Shown: piece after piece, positions 33,368 to 46,142 of the stretch | Position numbering within the stretch: the first letter of the stretch is position 1 | How the letters are laid out: each line of letters opens with the position of its first letter | Origin: Vombatus ursinus | Lineage: Eukaryota > Chordata > Mammalia > Diprotodontia > Vombatidae | Direction of reading: 5' to 3' | Length of the DNA: 64,000 nt | NCBI RefSeq assembly: GCF_900497805.2 | Contig: NW_020954630.1 | Span: 2,889,573 to 2,953,572, forward strand | The notes under the pieces: model-generated | The model's input: the letters and a program-made list of their open reading frames with translations, nothing else | Told to the model about the DNA's origin: nothing | The model's database searches: none | Translations under genes and position numbers: made by a program

Positions 33368-34029
33368 ACAACATTTAGGTAAGGTACAGTATTTGCCAAT
33401 TTTACTGAGGGTGTTTGATATAAAGATAGTCTTAATAAAAACAATATATGATTATGGCATTAGAGAGGTATGAAGCAAAGTCTTCTAGAAGGTCTGGGGA
33501 ATGTTGGGCATGAGGGGGAGTTGGGGGAAGATCATTGGCAACTTGGGCGAGAAGAGTATCAAAGAACCCTTCCTAATTAGTAGGTTCTATTAGAGGTTGT
33601 AGCATGATTTTTAAGAACTCATGATCACCAGTATAATGTTTTAAAATATTAGAGGAGAATGTCAGTAAAAGAGACAATCATAAACTAGAGAAACCATAAA
33701 CATAACATTTTCAAGCCTTACTGTTATCTGAACCTTCCACAACCTGCATGCAATAAAAATTATAAGTGTACTTCCCACATGTTTGTTGAGTTGGAAGTAT
33801 AGTCTCTAATTACAGAGGCTAGTCATCTTTTTAAGAAAATTAATATTAATAGTTCACTAAGTCAAACATTACTAGTACAATATATTTTTAAACTGGGCTT
33901 AATTTGTAAGCAAACTATAACTATGTCTCTTAATGTGTCATGGTGGCTAGAAATGCTACTCTTTGTTCAGAAAGACCCAAAACTCACCATCTGATCTTAT
34001 AAGCAAAAGAAGCCATGGCCAAGACACTC

Positions 34030-34240
34030 TATTTTGCTGAATTCTGGTTTGCTCATCTGCAAAATGGATATAGTACCTGTGCCTGCCTCACAGAGATGTA
34101 GTGAGAAACAAATGAGCTAATATATATAAATATATATATATATGTATACACACACATATATATAGACACACATACACATATATATAAATATAAAACCTAT
34201 TTGCAAACTTTAAAGTGCCATATAAATGTCAGTTATTATT
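34030..34240 (+). repeat. MIR-type SINE interrupted by AT/AC microsatellite
   Basis: MIR text ggtttgctcatctgcaaaatgg..ctcacagagatgtagtgag is separated from its end (atttgcaaactttaaagtgccatataaatgtcagttattattatt) by a run of TATA/ACACA repeats at about 34121-34192. Confidence 0.65.
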
Positions 34241-34479
34241 ATTAAGAATTTAACTCTGTTACACAAGTGTCAGCTTTTAAAAACAATCACAACATAAGCA
34301 AAACAAAGTGGCACACAGGTTCACAGACTTTTTTTCAGTTACAAAAATAATAATAACATTGTTTTTCTCCCTCTCCCCAACAACTGAACATCTTCAACTT
34401 AATATTAACAGATAATTCCCAAATAGACAGCTCCAGGAATTTATCTCTACCTCTTAGTTTAATATTATATTGGTGCCAC

Positions 34480-35050
34480 AACCTCCACTTGTTTAAAATT
34501 GAGCTTTTCTTTCCACCACACCTCTTCATTCACAGTTTCTATCAATGGCACTACCATTCTCATTCTCCCATAAGAGAAAACCTAAGTGTTACTCTTCCTT
34601 CTCATTCACCTCTCAGTTACCAGGTTTTATTGACTTTATACCTTTATGTTTTCTCTTGCATCCAATTTCTGGTCTCTCATTCTACTACAACCCTAGAACA
34701 GGTCTTTTGGTCACCCATTTGGACTATTGGAATACCTTACTAAACAGGCTTGCCAACTATTAGTCTGTGTTCTCATGAATCAATCATTCATGTTCCTGGT
34801 GTTTCTCCTTATGCATAACAGGGCTGGCTCATTCCTCCATTCAAGGTGCTTCAGGTAGCTCAATATTGCCAACTACATAAAACTCAAATTCCTTAGTCTA
34901 GTATTGGTTTTCTAAAAATATGGCACTACTCTACCTTATAGCCTCTTTTCACAAGATTCCCTTCCAAAACACTCTGCACTACAGCTAAAGTGAACTATTT
35001 GTTCCCTTTGCATGCCCTAAACCTTCTCATTGTCATGTTTTTGTTCACAA
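34480..35050 (+). mobile_element. LINE/L2-like remnant
   Basis: Pyrimidine-rich text with L2-like phrases: ttggactattggaatacctta, ggctggctcattcctccattc, actcaaattccttagtcta. Very decayed. It is cut on the right by the start of the L1 at 35058. Confidence 0.5.
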
Positions 35051-35057
35051 ATTTCCT

Positions 35058-38000
35058 GGGGTGGGCAAAGCCAAGATGGCATAGAAAAGGCAAGAAGTTG
35101 CTTTAGCTCTCTCCAATTTCCCTCCAAAACAACTTTAAATCAAGTGACAGAACCCACAAAAGGATGGAGTTAACTTAGAAGGACTGCAGGAAAGATCAGT
35201 CTCATTCAGGTAAAAGGGGAGTGTAGTCCAGCACAGGCAGTGTCCAGCAAGCCAGTAGGAGGCCCCCAGCCCCAGCACAGCAGGTCAACTGCCAGCCATG
35301 GAACGAAGCCCTTGCTGCCACAGGTGAGTTGCCGCCTGTAAGCCAACGACCAGGCCCTAGCCCCCTGCATAAAAGCTTGGGACAATGCCTCCAGTACCCC
35401 AGGAAAGAGGTCAATTTTAAAAGTCATGAAATAGGTTGGAAAATGAGCAAAAAACAAAACAAACCAAAAAAAGCCCTGACCCAAGAAAGCCATTATGGTG
35501 ACCGGGAAGATCGAAACACAAACTCAGAAGAGGACAACAATATCAAAGCACCTACACGTGAAGTCTCAAATAGAAATATGAATTGGTATTAGGCATAAAA
35601 AGTCCTCCTGGAAGAGCTCAAAAAAGATTTTAAAAATCAAGGAAGGGAAGTAATGATGACAGTTATGCAAGAGAATCATGAAAAAAGAGTCCACTGGTTG
35701 GTAAAGGAAGCACTCACGCACGTGCGCGCGCGCACGCACACACACACTCACAACAGAAAAAGATGTACAAAAATGTACTGAAGAAAAGAAGGAGAATGTG
35801 CTGAAAGGAAAAAGAGTTACAAAAGCTAATGGAAAAAAAAATTCCTTAAAAATTAAAACTGGGCAAGTGGAAGCTAACGACTATAAGAATCAGTAAAACA
35901 AAAAACAAAAGAATGAAAAAACAGAAGAAAATATAAGATACCTCCTTGGAAAAACAATTGACCTAGAAAAAGATCCAGGAGAGATAATTTAAGAATTATT
36001 GGACTACTTGAAAGCCATGGACAAAAAAAAAGAGCCTGGATAGCATCTTTCAAGAAATTATCAAGGAAAACTGCTCTGATATCCTAGAACCAGAGGGTAA
36101 AGTAGTAATTAAAAGAATCTACTGATCATCTGAAAGAGATCCCAAAATGAAAACTCCCAGGAATATTATAGCCAAATTTCAAAACTCTCATGTCAAGGAA
36201 AAAATACTGCAAGCAGTCAGAAAGAAAGAATTCAAATATCGAGAAGTCACAGGCAAGATTACACAGGATTTAGTATCTTCTACATTAAAGGATAAGAGGG
36301 CTTGGAATATAATACTCCAGAAGGCAAAGGAGCTTAGATTACAACCAAGAATCAGCTATCTAGAAAACTAAATATGATCTTTCAGGGGAAAAGATGGACA
36401 TTCAATGATATAGGAGACTTTCAGACATTCTTGATGAAAAGACCAGAGCTGAATAAAAAATTCAGTTTTCAAATACAAGACTCAACAGGACCATAAAAAG
36501 ATAAACAGGGGGAAAAAAACCCATAAGTTATTCAAAAAGGTTAAAGTCTTTAACATCCTTACATGGGAAGATGACATTTGTAACTCTTTTTGGGGGGGGG
36601 GGGGAGCATGGAGGGAGGCAATCAGGGGTAATTGACTTGCCCGGGGTCACACAGCTAGTGAATATCATGTGTCTGGGGCCAGATTTGAACTCAGGTCCTC
36701 CTGACTCCAGGGCCAGTGCTCTATCCACCGTGCCACCTAGCTACCCCCATTTGTAACTCTTAAGAACAGTATCTCTACATTTAGATGGAGTATACATAGA
36801 CAGCAGGTGTATGTATAAGTTGACTTTGATAGGATGATATAAAAAACAAATTAAGGGGTAAGAAAGAAGATTGCACTAGAAGAAAAAGGAAGGGAGAGGC
36901 AGAATAGGGTAAATTAGATCACATGAAAAGGTGTGAAAGATCCATTACAGCAGAGGGAAAGAAAGGGGGGAGGGGTACGAGTATTGTTTGAATCTTACTT
37001 CCATCTGATTTGGCTCAAAGAGGGAATAACATACACACTTAGTTGAGTATAGAAACCTATCTTACTCTGGCCCATAGGGAAGTTGGAAGGGAGGGGGACA
37101 AGAAAAGGCAGCCAGGGAGGAGGCTGAGAGAAAGGAAGAGAGAAGGAGGTGGTGGTCTGAAACAAAACACTGGTGAGAAGGGACAGGGAAAAAGGGGAGA
37201 GGGAGAGAGGGAGAGAGAGAGAGAAGTATAAATAGGGGAAAAATAGGATGGAGGGAAATAAACAGTAATCATAACTGTGAATGTGAATGGGCTGATATGT
37301 CTCATAAAACAAAGCAGATATCAGAATGGATTTAAAATAAGAATCCTATAATATGTTGTTTACAAGAAATACATTTGAAGCAGAGACACACACGAAGAGT
37401 AAAAGTAAGGGGATGGAACAGAATCTATTATGTTTTGGTTAAAGTAAAAAAAAGCAGGGGGTAGCAATCATGATCTTAGACAAAGCAAATATAGATCTAA
37501 TTGGAAGAGATAAGCAGGGAAACTATATCTTGCTAAAAGGTACCACAGACTAGAGCTTCTTAAGCTGTAGGTTGCAAGTACAAAAGTGTTACCTATGTGA
37601 AACCATCAGAAAGCATTATTTGTAATGGTAATAATCTAGAAGCCCTCCCAGTAAGATCAAGAGTAAAGCAAGGGTACCCATTATCACCACTATCATTCAT
37701 TATTGTACTAGAAATGTTAACTTTAGCAATAAAAGAAAAAGAAATGGAATTAGAGTAGGCCATGAGGAAACAAATCTATCACTCTTTGGAGATGCTATGA
37801 TGGTATACTTAAGAGAATCCTAGAGAATCAACTAGCAAGAGATAGAAAGATAAATTCCATTTAAAAAACTGTAGACAATATAAAATACTTGGGAGTCTAC
37901 CTACCAAGACAAACCGAGGAACTATATGAACACAATTATAAAATACTTGTCATTCAAACAAAACCAGATCTAAACAACTGGAAAATATCAATCACTCAGG

Positions 38001-39780
38001 GTAGTCCAAGCTAATACGATAAAAATAACAATTCTACTTAATTTACTTATTCAGTGCCATGCCAATCAAACTACCAAAAATTATTTTATAGAACTAGAAA
38101 ATATCATAACAAAATCTGGAAGAACAAAAGGTCAAGAGTATCAATGGAATTGATAAAAAAAAAAATGCAAAGGAAAAGTGGCCTAGCCATACCAGATTTC
38201 AAACTATACTATAAAGTAGCAATCATCAAAACTATCTGGTACTGGTTAAGAAACAAAATGGTGGATCAGTGAAATAGATTAGGTACACAAGACACAGTAG
38301 GAAATGACCATTGTAATTGAGCATTTCATAAACTCAAAGATCCTAGGTTCTGGGATAAGAACTCTGTATTTGACAAAAAACTGTTAGGAAAACTGAAAAA
38401 TTGTATGGCAGAAATTAAGTTATAAACCAACATCTTACACTGTATATCAAGATAAAAGTCAAAATAGGTACATGATTTAGATACCATAAGCAAATTAAGA
38501 AAGCAAGGATTAGTTTACCTGTCAGATGTATGGAGAAGTGAAGAATTTATGACCAAACGAGACAGAATGCATTATAAGATGTAAAATGGATAATTTTGAT
38601 TACGTTAAATTAAAAAGGTTTTACACAAACAAAACCAATGCAACCAAAATCAAAATGAAAGCAGAAAGCTGGGAAAAAATTTTTACAGCCAAGTGTCTCT
38701 GAAAAAAAGCCTCATTTCTCAAATGCATAGAGAACTGATTGAAATTTATAAGAATACAAGTCATTCCCCAATTGATAAATGGTCAAAGGATAGGAACAGG
38801 CAGCTTTCAGAATAAAAAATCAAAGCTATCTGAAGAAATATGAAGAAGTACTCTGAATCACTGTTGATTAGAGAAAGGAAAATTAAAACAAGTCTGAGAT
38901 ACCACCTCACACCTATCAGAAATGACAAATGCTGGAAGGAATGAGGGGAAAAAGGTACACTAATGAAGGGCTGGTGGAGTAGGGGACTAGTCTGGAGGGC
39001 AACATGGAACTAGATCCAAAGGCTATAAAACTGTATATCCTTTGACCTAGCAATACCACTACTAGGTCTGTATCACAAAGGGATCAAAGAAAAAGGAAAA
39101 GAGCCTATACATAAAAAACGTTCATAGCAGCTGTTTTTGTTGTGGCAAAGAACTGGAAATTGAGGGGATGCACATCATCAGGGAATGGCTAAACAAGTTA
39201 TGGCGCATAACTGCGATGGAGTACTATCGTATTGTGGGTAACTATGAGATGCAGATAAAGTGACTAAAATCTCTACAGTCTCTAACACACAGAGATCATT
39301 ACTGTTAGGCATATGCTCCAAAGAGGTCAGTTCCATATATTCCAAAATATTCACAGCAATACAGTTTATAGCTGCAAAGAACTCAAAGTACCATTGATAC
39401 CCATATATTAGAATATAATTATTCTGTAAGAAACAGTAATTATGATAAACATAGAGAAGCATTTAAAGACTTATCTGAATTAATGTAAAATGAAGCAAGG
39501 AGAACCACAAAAAATTATATATACAATGACTAACAACTGAAACTGAATGCTGACAAATTATAGTATCAAGTGTGGTCCCAAAGAAGTAGTATTAGAAGAC
39601 ATCTCCTTCCCTTTTTTGCTGAGGTTGGGGAATACAGATGTGAATGACTGGATAATATCAGACTTTCAGTATGTTTCAGCTCAGTTTTACTGAGTTCTTT
39701 TTTTCTTTGTTACAAGAACTGGCTCTCTGGGAGGGGGAAGAAGAGATATACTTTGGAAAATGTAAGTAATATAATAACAA
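35058..39780 (+). mobile_element. LINE-1 (marsupial), 5' start to 3' UTR with internal deletions
   Basis: Opens with an L1-type 5' end (ggtgggcaaagccaagatgg). The ORF1 region runs from about 35440 (aatgagcaaaaaacaaa..) through gataatttaagaattattgg (about 35985) and ggaatattatagccaaattt (about 36160). ORF2 starts near 37263 (gtaatcataactgtgaatgtg). An internal gap sits at about 37552 and another near 37830. It ends in an L1 3' UTR with T- and G-rich text to about 39780. Both frames are broken. A SINE interrupts it at 36589-36747. Antisense to KMT2C. Confidence 0.85.
36589..36747 (-). mobile_element. tRNA-derived marsupial SINE inside L1
   Basis: Head at the right (ggggtagctaggtggcacgg on the minus strand), tail side at the left with a T/G run. 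A 14-bp target duplication, catttgtaactctt, lies at 36575-36588 and 36748-36761. It is therefore younger than the L1 it sits in. In KMT2C sense. Confidence 0.88.
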
Positions 39781-40083
39781 AAGATATCAATACTTTACTT
39801 TAAAAAAGAATAGTTGGCATCAAATTTAACAATGAGTTTTCATAAGGCATTTTAATGTATAATACCCTTCAATTACTTAGATAAATTAGATAACTCTTCT
39901 ATCTATGGGATTCAAATCTAAATGTTTTAACTCCAAATCCTGGGTCCTATATACTTTACTGCTTCCTTCCCCACAATAATAGAATACCAGATTTTTAAGA
40001 CATAGAAACAAATACACATTCTTATCAAGAGAACAGTTGCCTGATATCGAGGGAAAAAATATTAAATTCAGCATACATGAAAT

Positions 40084-40556
40084 CTTTAACAACATAGTAA
40101 AGAACTAAGAACTTCGCCCTCAATGATACTATTTCAGAACCCAAGGAGAAAGTGTAAAAATGTATCTAAAGAAGAAAAATAAAGTATTAATATTCATTTG
40201 GAAAGAGTTTGATATTTAAATGAAGGAATAAATAAATCTTAAATAAGCTAAACTAAAACCCATTTTTAGTATTATTGGTCATAACAGAGATTTCTGGAAT
40301 AAACCCTAAAGTCAACAAAACCATGATCACACCACACCAATGAAGTTGACTTTTCATTAATATGTGCTGATGAGTATCTATTAATTAACTTTAACTCCAA
40401 AAGTACTTATTAAATATATCCTATATACAAGGGACTGAAGGATACAAAATTGAACAATTAAACATCAGATATAATAATGAGCTAATATGTATAAAGCAAC
40501 TATTAAGTATAACACACGTAGGGGATACAAAACAGAATAAAATATCGTCCATTTTC
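40084..40556 (+). repeat. paralogous segment B (partner at 21886-22360)
   Basis: Same order and strand as segment A in intron 48: gaagaaaaataaagtattaa, gagtttgatatttaaatgaagg, aataaataaatcttaaataagc, ctggaataaaccc, cacaccaatgaagttgac, taggggatacaaaac. About 300 bp of other sequence separates it from the L1 upstream, unlike copy A. Confidence 0.7.
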
Positions 40557-41027
40557 TGGCGAAGCTTTTGCTCTAATCAAGAAAATAAATATAAAGTCAT
40601 GTATGTAGAATAACAAAAGCCAGAAAGGTGTTTGTTCCACTGAAGCAAAAACGGTTATGGGACTAAAGGGAAGAAGAAAACATTTAGATGTGGAGATCTG
40701 AATTAGGGACTAGCATTAAACTGTTCCTGTTACCTGTAAGAAAGCCTTATAAATACACAGCAAGAAACTAATCAATAAGAGTTTTAACATACTAAATGCC
40801 CACTAATGAAGGCAGACAGCTCTTCATTAAATAAAGCCATAAGGTAGTGAACAGCAAGATTAACATAAGATTAAGTTAATTTAATTTACAGATTCCTATG
40901 TGACAACATGGGGAAGGGAGGAGAGAGGAATGGGAATAGTACCATCTACAAAATAAAAATCATGAAAACAAAAAAGATGTTGGGAAGAAAAATTCCTGGT
41001 GGTTTTTTAAGAATTGTTGAAACTTAC

Positions 41028-42713
41028 CAGGCCTTCAGCTGATTTGTGCTTTTCTATTAATTTGTTATTCCCAGAACCTTCTTCTTCTAATCTCAAGCTA
41101 TCTTCAGATTTTTTATTTAAAAGGGAAGATGTCTTTTTATTTTTCAATAAATGTTTCAAAAGTTCATTCCCTGAATCTCCTTTTGAGGGAGGGACACTCA
41201 CTAACTGGGTTGGACTCTGGGCTGATGAGACAGTCTTTTCTTCTGTTTTAATGCCAGTTTGATCCTCCAGTTTGGGCTCAGTTTGGCCAGGGCACTGTTC
41301 TGCCTCAGCCTTTTCCAGTTTAATTTCTTGAATATTTTTAGGGATTTCCGAGGTGAACTTTACAGGTTCTGAGTCTGCAGTGGACTGATGATGTGGATTC
41401 CTTTGTGAAAAACCACTACTGGAGAGATTATCTTCCAGTTCTGAAGATGGCTGATTTATCTCCTCATTAGTAGTTGATGAGCCCAAGGGTTCTGCTGACT
41501 CTTGCTCTACCAGATGAGGAGTAAGCTCACTGGGTGTGACCACTGTTGGGGTTGAGGTAGGTTCTGAAATACTTGGAGTTGGTGGGGCAGTTATATCTGA
41601 ATGTGGAGTTGACGGTGCCTTTGTTGACTCTGCATCATCATCTTTCTTTTTTTTTCTTATTCTTTTCTTTTTCCCTTTTTCTTCTGGAATTATATCAGAA
41701 TACAACTGAATAAGAGACTGGCTTGATCCTGGATAGTTTTGTACATGAGGCACAGTAGTCTCTTGACCACATGGAGGACCAGTATTAGCTGTCTGCAGTG
41801 CTGTGGGCATCCCAGGAGTAAAGGAAGGCCTTATTTGGCCTTGTGGAAAATTGTTGCCAGAAAGATTTCCATGTGGTTGTTTGACAGAATGGAAACTTGG
41901 ACCACCACTAAGAACTGGTGGATCAGGTCCAAAAGGGGCAGGGCCAATATGCCGCCGTTCATTGGTCTGCATAAAAGTTTGATTGGGGGGTGAATTAACA
42001 GATCCCTGTTGCATATTTTGCTGTTGTAGTCCTATTTGCTGTTGATGTTGTGGAGACTGCTGAAGAGGTCTAGAGTGTGGTATGAAATCACAGGGTAAGT
42101 CAGAATTGAAAAATGGAATCTGGGACAAAGACCTATTATTCAATTCTGATCCAATCATGCCATGTTGTTCCATTTCTATTCTCTGCTGCAAAACTCTCTG
42201 CCTGTCCACTTCTTGCATGAGTTGAATTCGTTGCCTTTCCTGCTGCTCTCGTAAACGTTCCTTACGTTCTCGCTCTTGAAAACTTTCACTAAAGGGGTTA
42301 TTGTCATCAAATTCTACTCTGGGAGGTGGGCCACTCTGTGAATTTGAATTTGAAGTAGACCCTGGGGCCGGAGCATTAGTCTTTATTGGTATTGGAGGCA
42401 TCGGAGGCTGCATCCTTGAAGCATTTAGAGGGAGGCGAGGAGGGGTACTTGTAGGCTGCCAACCTGGTAAATTTGGCATTCTCGCAGGATTGGCCTGACC
42501 AGGTATAATAGGTGTATGCTGTTGGTGTTGAAGTTGCTGTGATGCTATGGGAAAATTTGGCTGACTTATTGCTGCTGGTGACCCTCCAGGAACCATTGTG
42601 GGCTGAGGCTGGACTCCTGGCATCAAGACAGGTGGAGCCATTGCACACTGCTGTTGCTGCTTGATTCGGTAATCCTCAATGAGTTCAGCATGTTCTTTTT
42701 GCTGTTTTCGAAT
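41028..42713 (-). CDS. KMT2C: KMT2C exon 43: coiled coil end, Gln/Pro-rich and LxxLL region
   Basis: Encodes exactly 562 codons, from IRKQQKEHAELIEDYR to KHKSAEGL. The start finishes the coiled coil begun in exon 42. A Pro/Gln-rich stretch follows, then the charged block PRVEFDDNNPFSESFQERER with RLREQQERQRIQLMQEVDRQ. Further on come QSLIQLYSDIIPEEKGKKKR, APSTPHSDITAPPTP and the LxxLL motif in GNELLKHLLKNKK (LKHLL), a nuclear-receptor-box type motif. Charged and motif blocks are conserved with human; linkers are not. Acceptor tttcag, donor gtaagt. Confidence 0.97.
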
Positions 42714-44106
42714 CTGAAACACAAGAAACATAATTTATTTGTATGCAATATTCATAGTAAATTAATTCATTCAATATACATTAATTGAACACTTATTACA
42801 TGAAAGGCTCAGTAAAAAGCTAGATCAGTCAATATATCTTGGCTGGTCACGTAGGTAATAGCAAAGCAGGCAGTAAGGTCTCAAGGGACTAAACTGATGG
42901 AAAGGGTTTAGAAGCTGAGACCAGAAAAAATTTTTATTGGACAACAGCAGGATTAGAAAACAAATTTTTAACAATAGCAGTTATAGATAAATAGTATTCT
43001 TATCACCATTATTTACTTAACCTTCCTTTACCTACTCTACAATCCACCTAGCCTGACCCTACCTGAGGTATCTCATATATAATACTCCATCTTGCTTTCA
43101 GGGTAAAGACTAGAGCACAGACCAGGAGATCAGTGATCACACCTCTCCCAGGACTGCACCATCTTGGAAACACTGAAAACTTACAGACCCCTAGAACTAG
43201 CTCTCAAAACTATAGGTTGAAAAAGCTGGAAGCTTAGCAGTGATACTCCACTTTCCCCACGGGACACAGCCCAACGTTAACAAAGTTCAATTCAAAGTCA
43301 AGAAACAGGCTGCAAAAATGAGCAAACAGAAAAAGAACCCAACTATAAAAAACTACTATGGTGACAAGGAAGCTCAAGACACAAACTCAGAAGACAATGA
43401 CATGAAAATATAACACAAGCAAAGCCTCAGAGAAAAACACAAGCTAGACAGAAGTCCAACAAGATTTCCTAGAAGAGCTAAAGAAAGAGATTTAAAAAAA
43501 GAGGAAAAAAAAAGATTTTCAAATCATAGTAGTAAAGGAAAAATTGGGAAAAGAAATGTGAGCCATGCAAGAAAATTATGATATGAGATTTAACAACTTT
43601 AAGAAGCACAAAAGTAATTGAAAAACTCCTTAAAAAGCAGGGTTAGCCAAATGCAAAAAGAGGTACAAAGAATGGACATTTAATGAAATAAAGCTTTCAA
43701 GTATTCCTAAGAAAAGACCAGAGCTGAAGTTTGTTAGGAGGAAGGAAAATGTCTTGGGGTTTGGGGGTGGGGGTAGGTGAGATGCAGGAGAAGTGTCAAT
43801 TAATAACAGTTAACAAAATCTGGCCTGGGTGATAAATTTAGATAGAATACACCTCAAAAGAAGAAAGATTATTGAGCGACAGAGGTAGACCGTTAGTCTA
43901 GTAGTGGGAGTGATGAACTAGAAGTATCCTGACTGACTGCCCCATCATAAATCAGCAAGTTTCTCAGGGGCTACGTATTCTGACTTTCTTACTACTAAAC
44001 ACTACTGATAATGAATATATTCATCAACACAACCAGAAGAAAAATTTTAAATAGAGTACCAATAATGGATTATTGAGTAATTATTTCCTTTCTGCAAGTC
44101 TATTAC
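42714..44106 (-). other. KMT2C: KMT2C intron 42
   Basis: A 1.4-kb intron with donor gtaata. It contains a CORE-like tail trace (about 42765-42815) and an L1 ORF1-region fragment (about 43050-43900). Confidence 0.85.
43050..43900 (+). mobile_element. LINE-1 fragment, 5' UTR/ORF1 region
   Basis: Text aatgagcaaacagaaaaagaaccc and ctatggtgacaaggaagctcaagacacaaactcagaag is the start of marsupial L1 ORF1. Pieces with gccatgcaagaaaattatgat and aagaaaagaccagagctgaa follow with deletions between them, then inter-ORF text to about 43900. Antisense to KMT2C. Confidence 0.75.
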
Positions 44107-44339
44107 CTGTTCTAGCCGTTTCTGAACCATACTCTGCTGCTCTGTAACATGCTTCAGTTGTTCTGCATCTTCTTCTGGGAATTCTCGGCCAGCTTTTTTG
44201 GCCGTGCGTTGCTTAGCAGAGAGAGCCTTCTTAGATTTTCTGTGCAGTCCAATTTGTTCTTCAAGATATTTCTGCTGCATCTGGAGAAGCTGTTGGGTCT
44301 CTTGAAGCCACTCTTCATACTGCTTTCTTTGTGAATCAT
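44107..44339 (-). CDS. KMT2C: KMT2C exon 42: coiled coil
   Basis: Encodes two bases of Asn plus 77 codons, from DSQRKQYEEWLQETQQLLQM through QQKYLEEQIGLHRKSKKALS and AKQRTAKKAGREFPEED to QSMVQKRLEQ. Heptad-like Leu/Gln/Glu pattern over most of its length indicates a long helix or coiled coil. The sequence is almost unchanged from human. Acceptor tcccag, donor gtaata. Confidence 0.97.
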
Positions 44340-46078
44340 CTGGGAAAAACATCAAAATTGCACATTTATTAATATTATTAGTGGATGATCGATATAAACT
44401 CCATGAAGCCATTCTTTTTTTTCAAATGCTGGTATATGATAACTTAAAAAAAAACCTATCCAAAAAATTTTCACTGTATATATAACATGAAAAGTTTGAG
44501 CTATAATGAAGGAATTACCAAATTTTAGGATAATATTTTGTTTCAAATGGCAAAGTATGTCTACTTGGAAACATATTGGAAAACATCAACAAAAATATAC
44601 TGAAATAGATGGAATTTATATTCATAAAATGGATAAAACTTTCTCAAATATTCCATAAAAGTAATCATAGCATGGTATCTAGATTATTTTTCACAGATCC
44701 TAACATGAATAATCCCCTCACGTTTGCTTCAGTTTACAAGCTTGCTCTACTTATAAATGTAGACATTGTTCTAAAGCGGTAAATACTCTAGAAGGTCTTA
44801 AAAAACAGACTTTTAATTTAGAATTTGGTGTTCTATGGAGAGATAATTAATGGTAGGTATAAAATAAATTTAACAATAACATCTGTCAATTTCATAATGA
44901 CAAATCTATAAACAAGCAAAAATAGTGAAGGATTAAATTCTCAAAAAAGTTAGCAGTTAATGACATTCTTGCTGTTCCTATCTGCCCCTCTCCCCGTAAA
45001 AATATAGCTTTTCTTCATCTTTTAATGTCTTTATTCTGAAAGGGCATTTCATGCCTATGCATTGATAACAAATCAATAATGGTAATTTTATGACAGTATA
45101 AATTCTTCACATGCCATCTTCTTATCTTATGGTAATACACAGAAATGAATGAATGTAACTCTAGAAGGATCCTAGCTAAAAAAATATCAATGTTACAGAA
45201 TATCATTATACATTAAGAATTCAACAAAAGTAAATGGGCACAGTAACATCAGAAAAAGCCAGTTAGAGAAGTTTGGTATGTTTTAAAAAATATAAAAATA
45301 TATTCAAAATATAATTATGGCATACCAGGAATTCAAAAGGTCAGATTTTGGGGTTCATTATTAAATGTAGAAAATCTAGTGCATGTGACTGTTGTGTCCA
45401 GTTGACCAAATTTGGAAGGAATTTTCAAGAACAGGCTTTTTCACAAGGTTTCAGAAGTTCTCCTTCTGGTGGAATAAGACCTACCGCAAAGAAAGCCTTT
45501 CTGGTTTCTGGAACCAGGAGAGCAGAGGTGCGCAAAATGAAAAATAATGGTGAAAAAAAGTTAGCTAAACAGTCTGGAAATTTCAGAAAAGTTCAACTGA
45601 GATTGAACTTTAAGAACCTATCCTGCGCCTCTAATGAGTTCCCTGAAGGTAATTCTGTAACATACAAAAGGGTATTGCTGCATTTCTGATCTGCAAACCA
45701 GCTGTAACCCAGTTTGTTTCTTAAGCATATTCCCATTATTTCTCCCATGGTATATCTTTTTTTGAATGTGTACATTTTAGAAAGAAAGCCTTCAGAGAAA
45801 AACAGGAATGATTTAATTCAATAATTTATAAATTCTTACACTGTATTCATATATGTACTGTGTTTAATATAGGTACAAGCAGGAAAAGATAATGGGAGAT
45901 ATGATTTTTCTAATGCAAATGCTCAAATCTAACCAATTCTTCACACACATTAATGGTTCAGAAATAACTAAAAAAGCAAGCTCAATTGTATGACGATAAT
46001 TGAAAGAGAATATATTTATAGTAAAGACAAAAAAAAATCCCCAGAATGCATGTAACTAATTAAAAGATTTATACTTAC
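44340..46078 (-). other. KMT2C: KMT2C intron 41
   Basis: A 1.7-kb intron. I recognise no repeat. A 113-codon plus-strand open frame (45348-45689) is most likely chance. Confidence 0.8.
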
Positions 46079-46142
46079 TGACAAATCCTGGACCAAAATT
46101 TGGAGGATTAGGCCTAGAAATCTGAGGTGTTAAACTGCCATC
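46079..46142 (-). CDS. KMT2C: KMT2C exon 41
   Basis: Encodes 21 codons plus one base: DGSLTPQISRPNPPNFGPGF and V, then A of the split Asn. ISRPNPPNFGPGFVN matches human. Acceptor tttag, donor gtaagt. Confidence 0.95.

Larger units (their letters stand above)
31194..41027 (-). other. KMT2C: KMT2C intron 43 (longest in the window)
   Basis: A 9.8-kb intron, much of it repeats: SINE (32207-32360), palindromic MITE (32705-32890), TG microsatellite (33329-33364), a MIR-like element holding AT/AC repeats (34030-34240), L2-like text (34480-35050), a long L1 (35058-39780) with a SINE in it, and segment B (40084-40556). The stretches 31194-32190, 33365-34020 and 40557-41027 show only AT-rich sequence. 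Confidence 0.85.

Noticed and set aside
36995-37312. Ser/Pro/Leu-rich frames over 36995-37312
   Set aside because: They come from a GA-rich inter-ORF part of the L1 and have no gene-like features.
45348-45689. A 113-codon plus-strand open frame in intron 41, the largest in sequence without recognised repeats
   Set aside because: At this base composition a few frames of this length are expected by chance in 64 kb. It has no domain, no low-complexity or signal features and no match to anything I know.
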